Below are positions 28,173-38,278 of a DNA stretch of 64,000 bases, in pieces. Within the stretch, counting starts at the first letter, position 1. Every line of letters begins with the position of its first letter. The notes beneath the pieces are model-generated. The model was not told the DNA's origin. It made no database searches and saw only the letters and a program-made list of their open reading frames with translations. Source of the stretch: Pseudarthrobacter psychrotolerans. Lineage in GTDB: Bacteria; Actinomycetota; Actinomycetes; Actinomycetales; Micrococcaceae. Both the position numbers and the translations under genes were made by a program. Where the stretch lies: positions 3,720,001-3,784,000 of the forward strand of contig NZ_CP047898.1 in the NCBI RefSeq assembly GCF_009911795.1, in the 5' to 3' direction.

Positions 28173-28478
28173 ATGTTCACTTTGCAGATCAGCTATCCGG
28201 TCCGGGACTACGAGGCTTTCAAGAAGGTATTCGACACCGATCCGGCAGGCCGCGCCGCCTCGGGTGCCCGTGCTGTCCGTCTGTTCCGTGATACGGACGA
28301 TCAGAACAGCGTGGCCGTACTCCTTGATTTCGACACCAAAGATGCGGCGACCGCCTTTCTGGAACGGCTCCGCAGTGAGGTGTGGGACAAGCCCGAGGTG
28401 ATCGGGCAGCTTATGTCGGCAGCGCCCACAGCCAGGATCCTGGAGGAAGTCGCCCGCGAGGGCCAGGGCGCGGGCTGA
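28173..28478 (+). CDS. Small hypothetical protein, ferredoxin-like fold candidate
   Basis: 101 residues with a good ribosome site (GGAAGGAACAACG). MFTLQISYPVRDYEAFKKVF followed by VAVLLDFDTKDAATAFLERL recalls the dimeric alpha/beta-barrel (ABM/cyclase-like) proteins of about 100 residues, often stress or quinone-related. No catalytic residue can be named. It is bounded by the hpt terminator and a gene-poor stretch. Confidence 0.65.
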   Translation: MFTLQISYPVRDYEAFKKVFDTDPAGRAASGARAVRLFRDTDDQNSVAVLLDFDTKDAATAFLERLRSEVWDKPEVIGQLMSAAPTARILEEVAREGQGAG

Positions 28479-29321
28479 CGATTCGGGCGCTGGCTTCCAC
28501 GGCGGTCGCGTAGGGCCGCCGGCCGTCATTGCGATCCAGGGGGCTGATCCTGGAGGCGATGGAGTCCAGCTCGTCATCGGGCATGCCGTCCCGTGCGAGA
28601 AGAATGAACCGTTCGGTTGGCGTTCAGTTCGGTTCCGTCGACGTCCAAGAACCGGCTGGAGTAGACATCGATACCGTGGAGGTGGCCGGCGGAATCAGCA
28701 CGAGAGTGTCTGGCCGGGCCTCTTCCTGATGGATAACGGTGTGGATGAGGCTCAGGTGGTGCTTGCCGCGAGCGTTGCGAACCTACGACGCCTCGGTCCT
28801 GGTGCCGAACCCGCCTTCGCCGGCGGCCGCCTTTTCGTCCAGCCAGGCCAGGTAGCCGTCCAGGTCGGGAACCACGAAGTTCCCGTCCTCTTCCTCGAGC
28901 CTGGGCCACAACAACAGCCGTGATTCCTGGTTGATGCGCGGGTCGGCAGGTACCAGGTCGGTGAGAGCGTGGTGGCGATGGACGTTCACCCCAAGTCAGG
29001 TGACGCCCAAGTGATCGCGGATAGGGCCGGAAAGTGGTCCTGACTGACCTGATCTTCCCGCGTGTTGGAAACAAGGGTTCGTCCGTGTTCGCCGAAGGCG
29101 GCACGGCCATCCTCCGGAAACTGGCTGTCGCCGCCGTCCGCTGACCTGGGGACTTCCACTTTGCCTTCCACATCCCGCTACGCCCAGAGGGAACTTTTGA
29201 GTGGCACCGTGCGTGAATTACTCCGAACGGTGTATAGCTAGTAGCTGATGCAGCACCACACGCGCGCAGATCCACTCGCCGTGCAGCACTACCAGGAGGG
29301 ACGGGGCCAGCCCCCGAACAG
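28479..29321. other. 840-bp stretch without an intact gene; probable decayed coding fragments
   Basis: Two minus-strand pieces look protein-like: 28783-28989 (LTDLVPADPRINQESRLLLW, then PDLDGYLAWLDEKAAAGEGG) and about 28480-28615 (ILLARDGMPDDELDSIASR). They are in different frames and lack a common start. On the plus strand 29037-29144 reads LTDLIFPRVGNKGSSVFAEG and stops. I cannot name any of these families. The last 100 bp must contain the ftsH promoter. Confidence 0.45.
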
Positions 29322-31388
29322 ATGAAAGCTAAGAGTTTCTTCAAGGGCCCGGGCATCTGGATCGTTGTTGTGATCGCCATGCTTCTCGTGGCTTTTGCAA
29401 CACTGGCTCCCGGTGGTGCGGCACGTATCGACACGGACAAGGGCCTTGAGCTCCTTGCCGACAGCGGCAAGGTTGAACAGGCAAAGATCTACGACGGCGA
29501 AAACCGCGTTGACCTGACCCTTAAAGACAACCTGGACGTCAACGGGCAGGACAAGGGCAAGAGCGTCCAGTTCTTCTACGTCGACGCCCGCGCCGCCGAC
29601 GTCGTCAAGGCCGTTACCGCTGCCGAGCCCGCCAACGGCTTCACCGACCAGCCCATCGAAAGCAACTGGTTCTCCGGCCTGCTTTCGCTGCTTATCCCTG
29701 TCATCCTGCTCGGTGCGCTGTTCTGGTTCCTGATGACCCGGATGCAGGGCGGCGGCTCGAAGATCATGCAGTTCGGCAAGTCCAAGGCCAAGATGGTCAA
29801 CAAGGACATGCCGCAGGTGACCTTCGTTGACGTTGCCGGTGCGGACGAGGCCGTGGAGGAGCTCCAGGAAATCAAGGAGTTCCTGCAGGAACCGGCCAAG
29901 TTCCAGGCCGTCGGCGCCAAGATCCCCAAGGGCGTGCTGCTCTACGGCGCTCCTGGAACCGGCAAGACCCTTCTGGCCCGTGCAGTCGCCGGCGAGGCCG
30001 GCGTGCCGTTCTTCTCCATCTCCGGCTCGGACTTTGTGGAAATGTTTGTCGGCGTGGGCGCGTCCCGTGTCCGCGACCTCTTCGAGCAGGCCAAGGCCAA
30101 CTCTCCGGCCATCATCTTCGTTGACGAGATCGACGCCGTCGGCCGTCACCGTGGCGCCGGAATCGGCGGCGGCAATGACGAACGCGAGCAGACCCTCAAC
30201 CAGTTGCTGGTTGAAATGGACGGCTTCGACGTCAAAACCAACGTCATCCTGATCGCGGCCACCAACCGCCCCGACGTCCTGGACCCGGCCCTGCTGCGTC
30301 CGGGCCGTTTTGACCGCCAGATCTCGGTGGACGCCCCTGACCTGATCGGCCGCGACCAGATCCTGCAGGTGCACGCCAAAGGCAAGCCGATGGCCCCGGG
30401 CGTTGACCTCAAGGCCGTGGCGAAGAAGACGCCGGGCTACACCGGTGCAGACCTCGCCAACGTCCTGAACGAGGCCGCCCTGCTGACCGCGCGCTCCAAC
30501 GCCAACCTCATCGATGACCGCGCCCTGGACGAGGCCATCGACCGCGTCATGGCAGGCCCGCAGAAGCGCAGCCGCGTGATGAAGGAACACGAGCGCAAAA
30601 TCACCGCGTACCACGAGGGCGGACACGCCCTGGTGGCGGCCGCCCTGCGGAACTCGGCCCCGGTTACCAAGATCACCATCCTGCCCCGCGGCCGCGCCCT
30701 GGGTTACACCATGGTGGTCCCGGAGGACGACAAGTACTCCATCACCCGCAACGAACTGCTGGACCAGATGGCCTACGCGATGGGCGGCCGCGTGGCGGAA
30801 GAGATCGTCTTCCACGATCCCTCCACGGGAGCCTCCAACGACATCGAAAAGGCCACGTCCACGGCCCGCAAGATGGTCACCGAGTACGGCATGAGCGAAC
30901 GCGTCGGCGCCGTACGCCTGGGCCAGGGCGGCGGCGAACCCTTCCTGGGCCGCGACGCCGGCCACGAGCGCAACTACTCGGACCAGATCGCCTACGTGGT
31001 GGATGAGGAAGTGCGCCGCCTGATCGACCAGGCGCATGACGAGGCCTACGCCATCCTTACTGAAAACCGGGACGTCCTGGACCAGCTGGCCCTGGAACTC
31101 CTGGAACGGGAGACCCTCAACCAGGCCGAGATCGCGCACATCTTCACGGACATCCGCAAGCATGACTTCCGCGAGGTGTGGCTCTCCAAGGAGACCCGCC
31201 CGGTCCAGCAGGCCGGTCCCGTGGAATCCCGCCTGGAGAAATCCGAGCGCGAAGCCCAGGAGGAAGCCAAGCGGGCCCGCCTCGAGGAACCGCTGGACGC
31301 TCAGCCGCTGCACCCGCAGGGTGTCCCGGATGACGCAGCGTTCCAGGGCGGCATCCCCGACTCGGGGCCAGACGCCACGCACGGCTAA
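29322..31388 (+). CDS. ftsH: ATP-dependent zinc metalloprotease FtsH
   Basis: Membrane-bound AAA+ protease for quality control of membrane and short-lived proteins. 688 residues. Two membrane helices (residues 9-27 and about 112-133) flank a small extracytoplasmic domain. Walker A is [13 protein letters not shown] near residue 208, Walker [13 protein letters not shown] near 264, [24 protein letters not shown], and the protease zinc site [12 protein letters not shown] near 429. The C-terminal 60 residues are a charged tail. First gene of the ftsH-fol block. Confidence 0.97.
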   Translation: MKAKSFFKGPGIWIVVVIAMLLVAFATLAPGGAARIDTDKGLELLADSGKVEQAKIYDGENRVDLTLKDNLDVNGQDKGKSVQFFYVDARAADVVKAVTAAEPANGFTDQPIESNWFSGLLSLLIPVILLGALFWFLMTRMQGGGSKIMQFGKSKAKMVNKDMPQVTFVDVAGADEAVEELQEIKEFLQEPAKFQAVGAKIPKGVLLYGAPGTGKTLLARAVAGEAGVPFFSISGSDFVEMFVGVGASRVRDLFEQAKANSPAIIFVDEIDAVGRHRGAGIGGGNDEREQTLNQLLVEMDGFDVKTNVILIAATNRPDVLDPALLRPGRFDRQISVDAPDLIGRDQILQVHAKGKPMAPGVDLKAVAKKTPGYTGADLANVLNEAALLTARSNANLIDDRALDEAIDRVMAGPQKRSRVMKEHERKITAYHEGGHALVAAALRNSAPVTKITILPRGRALGYTMVVPEDDKYSITRNELLDQMAYAMGGRVAEEIVFHDPSTGASNDIEKATSTARKMVTEYGMSERVGAVRLGQGGGEPFLGRDAGHERNYSDQIAYVVDEEVRRLIDQAHDEAYAILTENRDVLDQLALELLERETLNQAEIAHIFTDIRKHDFREVWLSKETRPVQQAGPVESRLEKSEREAQEEAKRARLEEPLDAQPLHPQGVPDDAAFQGGIPDSGPDATHG

Positions 31389-31399
31389 GCTTTCTTCTG
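31386..31399 (+). promoter_or_regulatory. Putative -10 box for leaderless folE transcript
   Basis: TAAGCT overlaps the ftsH stop codon and ends 7 nt before the GTG start of folE, with no ribosome site between. Confidence 0.4.
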
Positions 31400-32043
31400 T
31401 GACTCACTTCGACGACGACGACGCTCCCGCCTCCGCCGGACACCCGGCGGAGGACGGCTCCCACCACAAAAAGCACGAGAAGGTGGACCGGCCCCGGATT
31501 GAGGCGGCCGTCCGTGAAATCCTCCTGGCCATCGGTGAGGACCCGGACCGCGGCGGCCTCCTGGACACCCCCAAACGGGTAGCCAAGGCCTACGCCGAGG
31601 TGTTCTCAGGATTGCACCTTGATCCGGCGGACGTCCTTTCCACCACCTTCGACCTGGACCACGAAGAACTGGTCCTGGTCAAGGACATCCCGTTCTACTC
31701 AACCTGCGAGCACCACCTGGTGCCGTTCCACGGGGTTGCCCATGTCGGCTATATTCCCTCCCACGAGGGCAAAGTGACCGGGCTCAGCAAGCTGGCGCGC
31801 CTCGTGGACATCTACGCTCTGCGTCCCCAGGTGCAGGAGCGGCTCACCACCCAGATCGTCGAAGCAATGGTCAGCCACCTCAAGCCGCGTGGCGCGATTG
31901 TCGTTGTCGAATGCGAACACATGTGCATGTCCATGCGCGGTGTCCGCAAGCCCGGAGCAAAGACCGTCACCAGTGCGGTCCGCGGGCAGCTTCATGACCC
32001 GGCCACCCGTGCCGAAGCCATGAGCCTCATCCTCGGAAGGTAA
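31399..32043 (+). CDS. folE: GTP cyclohydrolase I
   Basis: First step of tetrahydrofolate synthesis, GTP to dihydroneopterin triphosphate. 214 residues from GTG 31399 ([10 protein letters not shown]). Signature [20 protein letters not shown] near residue 103 with zinc-binding Cys and His, the second zinc Cys in [20 protein letters not shown]. It lies 10 bp after ftsH and 10 bp before folP in one operon. Confidence 0.97.
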   Translation: MTHFDDDDAPASAGHPAEDGSHHKKHEKVDRPRIEAAVREILLAIGEDPDRGGLLDTPKRVAKAYAEVFSGLHLDPADVLSTTFDLDHEELVLVKDIPFYSTCEHHLVPFHGVAHVGYIPSHEGKVTGLSKLARLVDIYALRPQVQERLTTQIVEAMVSHLKPRGAIVVVECEHMCMSMRGVRKPGAKTVTSAVRGQLHDPATRAEAMSLILGR

Positions 32044-32053
32044 GTAACAGACC

Positions 32054-32974
32054 ATGGATTCACTCGCTGCAGCCCCGGGAACCGGGCCCGCAACATCTCC
32101 GCTGCCCGTCCTGCGCAAACCGCGCCCGGCCGCGAAATTCGCGGACCTGCCTACCGGCCGCACCCTGGTCATGGGCATCCTGAACGTCACCCCGGACTCC
32201 TTCAGCGACGGCGGAAAGCACGCCACAGCTGACACTGCCATCGCAGCTGGCCTGCGGATGTTCTACGCCGGAGCGGACATCATCGACGTCGGCGGCGAAT
32301 CGACCCGCCCCGGCGCGGAGGACGTGACCCCGGAGGAAGAGCAGCGCCGGGTGATCCCCGTCATCGAAGCCCTGGTCAAGGCAGGCGCCCTGGTCAGCAT
32401 CGACACCACCCACGCGTCCACGGCCGCCGCTGCACTGAAGGCCGGCGCCGCCATCATCAACGACGTTTCCGGGCTGACCATCGAGCCGGAGATGGCCGAG
32501 CTCGTCGCCGCGTCCAAAGTGCCGTACGTCCTCACGCACCGCCGCGGCGATGCCCGCACCATGGATTCACTGGCTGAATACCAGGACGTGGCCGTCGAAG
32601 TGGTGGCTGAACTGGCCGGCGTCCGCGACAAGCTCTACGCCGCCGGGGTAGGCAAAGAGCAGATCATTGTGGACCCGGGCCTGGGCTTCGCCAAGAACGA
32701 CGCCCAGAACTGGGAGCTCCTGCAGCACCTGGACCAGCTGGACAGCCTGGGTCACAAGGTCCTGGTGGCCGCCTCCCGCAAGCGTTTCCTGGGTACGCTC
32801 CTCACCGTCGCCGGCAAGTCCGCCGCCCCGGAGGAACGTGACGACGCCACGGCCGCCATCACCGCGATCAGCGCGTTCCGGGGGGCCTGGGCCGTCCGTG
32901 TGCACGACGTCGGCCCAAGCCTTGACGCCGTCAAGGTGGCCGCGCGGATGGCCGCCGCCCCTACCACCACCTAG
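32054..32974 (+). CDS. folP: Dihydropteroate synthase
   Basis: Condenses pterin pyrophosphate with p-aminobenzoate; the sulfonamide target. 306 residues. Typical motifs: MGILNVTPDSFSDGGKH near residue 37, DVGGESTRPGA near 78, IDTTHASTAAAALKAGAAIINDVSG near 115, and DPGLGFAKN near 213. The N-terminal 30 residues are a variable extension. Between folE and folB. Confidence 0.96.
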   Translation: MDSLAAAPGTGPATSPLPVLRKPRPAAKFADLPTGRTLVMGILNVTPDSFSDGGKHATADTAIAAGLRMFYAGADIIDVGGESTRPGAEDVTPEEEQRRVIPVIEALVKAGALVSIDTTHASTAAAALKAGAAIINDVSGLTIEPEMAELVAASKVPYVLTHRRGDARTMDSLAEYQDVAVEVVAELAGVRDKLYAAGVGKEQIIVDPGLGFAKNDAQNWELLQHLDQLDSLGHKVLVAASRKRFLGTLLTVAGKSAAPEERDDATAAITAISAFRGAWAVRVHDVGPSLDAVKVAARMAAAPTTT

Positions 32975-32985
32975 GCCGGGCAACC

Positions 32986-33345
32986 ATGGACAGGATCACG
33001 CTGAGCGGTGTCACCGCCGTCGGCCATCACGGAGTCTTCGATTTCGAGCGCCGTGAGGGCCAGCCGTTTGTGGTGGACGCCGTGCTGCATCTGGACTTCG
33101 CCAAAGCGGCAGTGTCCGACGACGTCCGGGACACCGCCCACTACGGCGAGGTGGCTGAGCGGATCAAGGACTGGATCACGGGGGAGCCGCTGAACCTGAT
33201 CGAAGCCCTGGCGGTCCGGATCGCCGATGGCCTGCTCGCCGAATTCACCATCCAGGCCGTGGACATAACCGTCCACAAGCCCAAGGCACCCATCGAGGTG
33301 CCCTTCGGCGATGTGGCCGTCAGCGTGCACCGGGAGCGGCCATGA
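32986..33345 (+). CDS. folB: Dihydroneopterin aldolase
   Basis: Makes 6-hydroxymethyl-dihydropterin. 119 residues, normal length. GVTAVGHHGVFDFERREGQPFVVD at the N-terminus carries the conserved catalytic-site Glu, and VHKPKAPIEVPFGDVAV near residue 90 the conserved Lys. It overlaps folK by 4 nt. Confidence 0.95.
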   Translation: MDRITLSGVTAVGHHGVFDFERREGQPFVVDAVLHLDFAKAAVSDDVRDTAHYGEVAERIKDWITGEPLNLIEALAVRIADGLLAEFTIQAVDITVHKPKAPIEVPFGDVAVSVHRERP

Positions 33346-33881
33346 GCGGCGGGTACACCAAAGCCGTCCTGGCCCTCGGCAGCAACCTGGGCGAGCGGAA
33401 CGACACCCTGTCCGAGGCCGTTGCTGACCTGGTGGACCCGCCGGAGGTTCGCCTGCAGGCCGTTTCCCCGGTGGTGCAGACCAAAGCCGTGGGCGGCCCG
33501 GCCGGCCAGCCCGATTTCCTGAACATGATCATCACCGTGGAAACCACGCTGTCCCCGGCGGAGCTGCTGAAGCACTGCCAGGCTGTGGAAAACAAGCACC
33601 TCCGTGTTCGTGAAGTGCGCTGGGGACCCCGGACGCTCGACGTCGACATCATCACCTACGGCGACCTCACCAGTGACGACCCGCTCCTGACACTGCCGCA
33701 CCCGCGCGCCGCCGAACGCGCCTTTGTGCTGTATCCGTGGTCGCTCATCGAGCCGGCGGCCACCCTCGGCGGGGAACGCATCAGCGAGCTGGCTGCCCGC
33801 GCCCCCGACTTTGGCGACCTCACCCCGTTCGACGGTTTCGACGACTACGACGGCGTCCCCACAGCCGGGACGGTCGAGTAA
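33342..33881 (+). CDS. folK: HPPK (6-hydroxymethyl-dihydropterin pyrophosphokinase)
   Basis: Transfers pyrophosphate from ATP to the pterin. 179 residues. LALGSNLGERNDTL at the N-terminus, then RWGPRTLDVDIITYGD near residue 90 with the two metal-binding Asp, and LPHPRAAERAFVLYPW. Overlapping ATGA with folB indicates translational coupling. Confidence 0.95.
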   Translation: MSGGYTKAVLALGSNLGERNDTLSEAVADLVDPPEVRLQAVSPVVQTKAVGGPAGQPDFLNMIITVETTLSPAELLKHCQAVENKHLRVREVRWGPRTLDVDIITYGDLTSDDPLLTLPHPRAAERAFVLYPWSLIEPAATLGGERISELAARAPDFGDLTPFDGFDDYDGVPTAGTVE

Positions 33882-33884
33882 CCC

Positions 33885-34418
33885 GTGAAGCCCATCAACC
33901 CCGTCCGCCTGCTGCTGATCGGCGTGGTCCTGACCGTGGCCGGCTGGTCTGCCACCGTGGTGACCACCCGCTACAGCATGGCCACGCCCGTTCTTCCGGC
34001 AACCGCGCTGGCCACCATGGGCGTGATTGTTGCCATCACCCTGGTTCTTGGCATCCGCGTGCTCCGGTGGCGCAACAGCACCAAACGCAAGAAGGCGCTG
34101 GACCCGATCCTTGCCGCCAGGACCCTGGTGCTCGCCCAGGCGTGCGCCTACGCCGGCACTGTCCTGCTGGGCTGGCACGCGGGGATCTTCCTGGACCAGC
34201 TGCGGATCTGGAACCTGCGCAGCGACCAGGACATCACCTGGGTGGCAATCGCAGTCGCTGCCGGCGGCCTGGTGATGATCGTCGTCGGTCTGCTGGTGGA
34301 ACGGTTCTGCAAGATCCCGCCCGAAGATACCGATGCAGCGCCCGGTGACGGGAAACCGGGCCGCGGGGTACGTGGCGAAGCCGCAGGGGAAGGCGAATAT
34401 GCGTACAGAGGCGATTGA
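33885..34418 (+). CDS. DUF3180 membrane protein
   Basis: 177 residues, four predicted membrane helices (starting PVRLLLIGVVLTVAGWSATV, then VIVAITLVLGIRVL, a helix in ARTLVLAQACAYAGTVLLGW, and VAIAVAAGGLVMIVVGLLVE). Function unknown but the family is nearly always next to folK in actinobacteria. GTG start 3 nt after the folK stop. It overlaps the next gene by 20 nt. Confidence 0.88.
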   Translation: MKPINPVRLLLIGVVLTVAGWSATVVTTRYSMATPVLPATALATMGVIVAITLVLGIRVLRWRNSTKRKKALDPILAARTLVLAQACAYAGTVLLGWHAGIFLDQLRIWNLRSDQDITWVAIAVAAGGLVMIVVGLLVERFCKIPPEDTDAAPGDGKPGRGVRGEAAGEGEYAYRGD

Positions 34419-34911
34419 TCCGCCGGGCATCACCTGGCAGCGGGTATCCCCGAAATACGTCACGGTGCGGCTGGTGGAGTGGGCGATCGGCAACCTGATC
34501 ACGGTCATTGTCCTGACCCTGCCACTCATCTTTGTCCTGCTCGGCTGGTGGCGGTGGCCGCCGCTGTGGCTGGCCATCACCGTCCCGGCGGTGACCCTGG
34601 TGCTGGCCATCTGGCGGCTGCTGCTGATCCCGCGCCAGGTGCGCGCCATCGGTTACGCCGAGCGGGACGATGACCTGCTGATCCGCGGCGGCATTTTCTT
34701 CCAACGGACCATGACGGTTCCCTACGGCCGCATGCAGTACGTGGACATCGGCGTGGGCCCGGTGGAACGCGGGCTGGGACTCTGCACGCTCAAACTCCAC
34801 ACCGCCTCACCCGGAACCAACGCCACCATCGCCGGCCTGCCCGCTGGGGAGGGGACACGCCTGCGCGAGCAGCTCGCCGCCCGCGGCGAAGCCAGGCTGG
34901 CAGGGCTGTGA
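34399..34911 (+). CDS. PH-domain (bPH2/DUF304) membrane protein, small subunit-like
   Basis: 170 residues from ATG 34399, which has GGGGAAGG upstream. Two adjacent membrane helices at about residues 25-75, then one bacterial PH domain with RGGIFFQRTMTVPYGRMQYVDI, the usual bPH2 motif. The pair of a short and a long PH protein (YdbS/YdbT-like) probably forms one membrane complex. It overlaps its neighbours on both sides. Confidence 0.87.
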   Translation: MRTEAIDPPGITWQRVSPKYVTVRLVEWAIGNLITVIVLTLPLIFVLLGWWRWPPLWLAITVPAVTLVLAIWRLLLIPRQVRAIGYAERDDDLLIRGGIFFQRTMTVPYGRMQYVDIGVGPVERGLGLCTLKLHTASPGTNATIAGLPAGEGTRLREQLAARGEARLAGL

Positions 34912-36464
34912 CGGCAGACGTTCCCGGGACAGGCGCGCGGAGTGCGGTTCCGGTAGCGCCCGACGGCGAGTGGCTGCGTGTGCACCCGGCGTCCCCCTTT
35001 GTGCGCGGCTGGCTGGCCCTGGCAGCCATCGGGTTTTTCTTCGGCCGGGACTTTTTCGAGCGGTTGCTGCAGGGCCGTCCGCTCTTCGAGGAGGACTTCG
35101 CCGGCCGGGCACCCTGGCTGGTGGCCGGCGGCGGCATCGTCCTGGTGGTGACCGTGCTCGGCTTCATCCTGACCTGGTACTTCACCAAGTACCAGGTCTC
35201 CGAAGGGTACGTCCGGGTCAACTCCGGATTCCTCTTCCGCCAGCAGCGGCAGGCCCGGCTGGACCGCGTCCAGGCCATAGACATCGTGCAGCCCCTCCTG
35301 GCCAGGATCTTCGGCCTGGCCGAACTCAAGTTCGAGGTGGCCGACGCCGGCGAATCGGCCGTCAAGCTGGCCTACCTGCGGATGGACGACGCCCGCCAGC
35401 TCCGGGCCACCATCCTGGCACGGGCCGCAGGCGTGGTCCCGGACCCGGCCCGGCCGCAGGAGGCCGCACCCGAGGCGCCCGAATACCCGGTACTGTCCGT
35501 GCCGCCGTCGCGCCTTATCGGTTCGCTGTTGCTCAGCGAGCAGAGCTTCTTTGTGGTGGTGGGCGGCATCGCCTCGGTGATCCTGTCCGCGGTGACCGAA
35601 AACCGCGGCTTCTTCTTCTACCTGATCCCCGCGGTGCTGGGCCTAGCCGCCAGCTACTGGGGCTCCTTTAACAAGGGCTACAACTTCACCGCGGCCATTT
35701 CGCCGGACGGGATCCGGCTCCGCTACGGGCTCTTGGACACGCAGGCGCAGACGCTGCCCCCGGGCAGGGTCCAGGCGCTGAAAGTTGCCCAGTCCCCGCT
35801 GTGGCGGATCTTCGGCTGGTACCGGATCCAGGTCAACGTGGCCGGTTACGGGGCGGCCGGAAGCAACGGCGAGACTGCGTCCCGGACCACCCTGCTGCCC
35901 GTGGGCAAGCTGCCCGACGTGATGAGCATGCTGGCACTCGTGCTGCCGGATCCCGGAACGCCGGAGCCCGGACGCGTCTTCGAGGCCGGGCTTTCAGGCC
36001 TGGATTCCGACGGCGGTTTCGTCACCACCCCGCACCGCGGCCGGTTCCTCGCGCCGCTGGCCTGGCGCCGCAACGGCTTCGCCACCACGGACACCGCCCT
36101 GCTGCTCCGCTCGGGCCGGTGGTGGCGGGAACTGGTGGTGGTCCCGCACCAGCGCACCCAGTCAATGGCACTGCACCAGGGTCCGCTCGCGCGGCGGTTC
36201 CGTGTGGCGGACCTCGTCCTGCACACAACGGCGGGACCGGTCTCGCCGCGGCTCACCCAGGCCGGACTTGACGAGGCCCGGGCCCTTTTTGATGCCCAGT
36301 CCGCCCGCGCCCGGCTCGCCCGCAGGCGGCAGACCAGTGAACAATGGCTGGCGCAGGTGGCTCCGGCGGTTGAGCCCGCCCCGGTGGTTGAGCCCGCCGA
36401 AACCCCGCCCAGCCCGGTGGTTGAGCTTGTCGAAACCCAACAGGAAGGCCCGCAACGTGGCTAA
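34908..36464 (+). CDS. PH-domain (bPH2) membrane protein, long YdbT-like, with repeat-derived tail
   Basis: 518 residues, three bPH2 domains separated by membrane-helix pairs. Repeated signature: RVNSGFLFRQQRQARLDRVQ near residue 105, LRYGLLDTQAQTLPPGRVQA near 275 and LLRSGRWWRELVVVPHQRTQ near 400. The start is a GTG overlapping the previous stop (GTGA). The last 35 residues are a Pro/Glu/Val tail of repeated VVEPAE/VVELVET units encoded by an intergenic-type repeat that has entered the gene end. Unknown function; envelope homeostasis is likely. Confidence 0.87.
   Translation: MTADVPGTGARSAVPVAPDGEWLRVHPASPFVRGWLALAAIGFFFGRDFFERLLQGRPLFEEDFAGRAPWLVAGGGIVLVVTVLGFILTWYFTKYQVSEGYVRVNSGFLFRQQRQARLDRVQAIDIVQPLLARIFGLAELKFEVADAGESAVKLAYLRMDDARQLRATILARAAGVVPDPARPQEAAPEAPEYPVLSVPPSRLIGSLLLSEQSFFVVVGGIASVILSAVTENRGFFFYLIPAVLGLAASYWGSFNKGYNFTAAISPDGIRLRYGLLDTQAQTLPPGRVQALKVAQSPLWRIFGWYRIQVNVAGYGAAGSNGETASRTTLLPVGKLPDVMSMLALVLPDPGTPEPGRVFEAGLSGLDSDGGFVTTPHRGRFLAPLAWRRNGFATTDTALLLRSGRWWRELVVVPHQRTQSMALHQGPLARRFRVADLVLHTTAGPVSPRLTQAGLDEARALFDAQSARARLARRRQTSEQWLAQVAPAVEPAPVVEPAETPPSPVVELVETQQEGPQRG
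36365..36438. repeat. GGTTGAGC..GTCGAAACC-type repeat inside a gene end
   Basis: Three imperfect units: GGCGGTTGAGCCCGCC, CGGTGGTTGAGCCCGCCGAA and CGGTGGTTGAGCTTGTCGAA. I recall this unit as a dispersed element in Micrococcaceae genomes. In this frame it encodes VVEPAE/VVELVET. Confidence 0.7.
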
Positions 36465-37347
36465 GCCCGGGCGCCTTGGCGTCGGAATCATCGGTGCCGG
36501 GAAGGTGGGCGCCGTCCTTGGTGCGGCGTTGCGCTCGGCCGAGCACGCCGTCGTCGGGGTTTCTGCGGTCTCCGAGGCCAGCCGTGAACGGGCGGAGACG
36601 CTGCTGCCGGGCGTGCCCATCCTGGAGATCCAGGAGATTGTGGAACGGTCCGAACTGGTGCTCCTCGCAGTGCCCGACGACGCCCTCGCAGGGCTGGTGG
36701 ACGGACTCGCCAAACTCGGGGCATGGCAGCCCGGACAGATCGTGGCGCACACTTCAGGAAGGTTCGGCGTGGGGGTGCTCCGTCCGGTGCGCGCCGCCGG
36801 AGCCATCCCCCTTGCGCTGCACCCCGCCATGACGTTCACGGGCATGAGCCTGGATTTGACGCGCCTGCTGGACTGCACCTTCGGTGTCACGGCAGATGCC
36901 GCGATGCTGCCGATCGCTCAGGCGCTGGTGGTGGAGATGGGCGCGGAACCCGTGGCCATCGCCGAGGGGGACCGGACCCTGTACCACACAGCCCTTGCCC
37001 ATGGCTCGAACCATATGGTCACCCTGGTGGCGCAGGCTTCCCAGCTTCTCCGCGACGTTGGGGTGGACGCGCCGGAACGGATGCTGGGGCCTTTGCTGCG
37101 GGCCACGCTGGAGAACGCGCTCGCCTCCGGCGAATCGGCGCTGACCGGGCCGGTGGCCCGCGGTGACGTGGGGACGGTGGCGGCCCACGCTGAGGCGCTG
37201 CGGGAGTACGACGCCGGTGCGCACGGCGATGTGCTGGAGGCTTACCTGGCCATGGCCCGCGCCACGGCGCAGCGGGCAAGCAGCCGGGGGCTGCTCAAAG
37301 CGGATCAAGTGGGGGCCCTCCGCGCGGCCCTGGAAGAGGAAAACTGA
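36457..37347 (+). CDS. Rossmann-like DUF2520 protein
   Basis: 296 residues. N-terminal NAD(P)-binding fold ([21 protein letters not shown] near residue 6, [11 protein letters not shown] near 66) and the C-terminal all-helical DUF2520 domain with [15 protein letters not shown] near 180. It resembles ketopantoate or 6-phosphogluconate dehydrogenases, and its fixed place before panC suggests a role in pantothenate supply, not proven. GTG start with CAGGAAGG upstream, overlapping the PH gene by 8 nt. Confidence 0.85.
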   Translation: MAKPGRLGVGIIGAGKVGAVLGAALRSAEHAVVGVSAVSEASRERAETLLPGVPILEIQEIVERSELVLLAVPDDALAGLVDGLAKLGAWQPGQIVAHTSGRFGVGVLRPVRAAGAIPLALHPAMTFTGMSLDLTRLLDCTFGVTADAAMLPIAQALVVEMGAEPVAIAEGDRTLYHTALAHGSNHMVTLVAQASQLLRDVGVDAPERMLGPLLRATLENALASGESALTGPVARGDVGTVAAHAEALREYDAGAHGDVLEAYLAMARATAQRASSRGLLKADQVGALRAALEEEN

Positions 37348-37348
37348 C

Positions 37349-38278
37349 ATGGCCACACAACTGGTGACAACTGCCGCGGAACTCCGTGAAGCGAGTGCCC
37401 GGCTGCTCGCACAGAATGCGGGCAGGTCCCAGGGGCTGGTGCCCACCATGGGCGCGCTGCACGAAGGGCACGCCCGGCTGGCACGGACCGCTGTTGAACA
37501 GAACGACGTAGTGGTGGCGTCCATCTTTGTGAACCCGCTGCAGTTCGGCGATGCAGTGGACCTGGACCGGTACCCGCGCACGCTCGACGCCGATCTTGCC
37601 CTGCTGGAAGAACAGGGGGTGGACCTCGTGTTTGCGCCTCCGGTGGAGGAGGTCTATCCCGGCGGCGAGCCGCTGGTGCGCGTGACCGCCGGCTCCCTGG
37701 GGGAGAAGTGGGAAGGCGCCTCACGGCCAGGCCATTTCGACGGCGCCCTCACCGTGGTTGCCAAGCTGCTGCACTACGGCATTCCCGGCGCAGGGCTGCC
37801 GGCCACCGGGGCCTTCGTCTCCGGCAGTGGCGGTGGACTGCCGGCCTACCGGGCTTATTTCGGGCAAAAGGACGCCCAGCAGCTGGCGCTGGTGCGCAGG
37901 ATGGTGGCGGACCTGAACTTCCCCGTCGAAATTGTTGCCGTTCCCACGGTCCGGTCTGAGGACGGGCTGGCCCTGTCCAGCCGCAACAGGTTCCTGTCCG
38001 CAGAGGAACGGGAAGCCGCCCTGGTGTTGTCACGGGCGTTGCGGCTCCTGGCGGAGCGGGCGAACGCCCACCGGCCGCTGGACCTCGAATCGGCCCAGGC
38101 CCTGGTGGAGTCCCAGCCATTGGTGGGACTGGATTACTTCGACGTGGTGGATCCCCGCACCCTTGAACCGCTGGCCGAAAACTGCCGGAAAGTCCCGTTC
38201 CGCGGCGAAGGCCTGGCTATCATCGCGGCCAAGGTGGGGCCGGTCCGGCTGATCGATAACGTGCCGCTGAGCAGCTGA
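37349..38278 (+). CDS. panC: Pantothenate synthetase
   Basis: Joins pantoate and beta-alanine with ATP. 309 residues. [16 protein letters not shown] near residue 32 has the HxGH ATP motif, [19 protein letters not shown] near 65, and [16 protein letters not shown] near 205 the KMSKS-like region. An insertion of about 20 residues, [20 protein letters not shown], precedes [17 protein letters not shown]. It begins 1 nt after the DUF2520 stop. No panD follows. Confidence 0.95.
   Translation: MATQLVTTAAELREASARLLAQNAGRSQGLVPTMGALHEGHARLARTAVEQNDVVVASIFVNPLQFGDAVDLDRYPRTLDADLALLEEQGVDLVFAPPVEEVYPGGEPLVRVTAGSLGEKWEGASRPGHFDGALTVVAKLLHYGIPGAGLPATGAFVSGSGGGLPAYRAYFGQKDAQQLALVRRMVADLNFPVEIVAVPTVRSEDGLALSSRNRFLSAEEREAALVLSRALRLLAERANAHRPLDLESAQALVESQPLVGLDYFDVVDPRTLEPLAENCRKVPFRGEGLAIIAAKVGPVRLIDNVPLSS

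Noticed and set aside
29289..31382. 697-residue open frame antisense to ftsH
   Set aside because: Mirror of a highly conserved gene in high-GC DNA; composition is typical of an antisense shadow and no family is recognisable.
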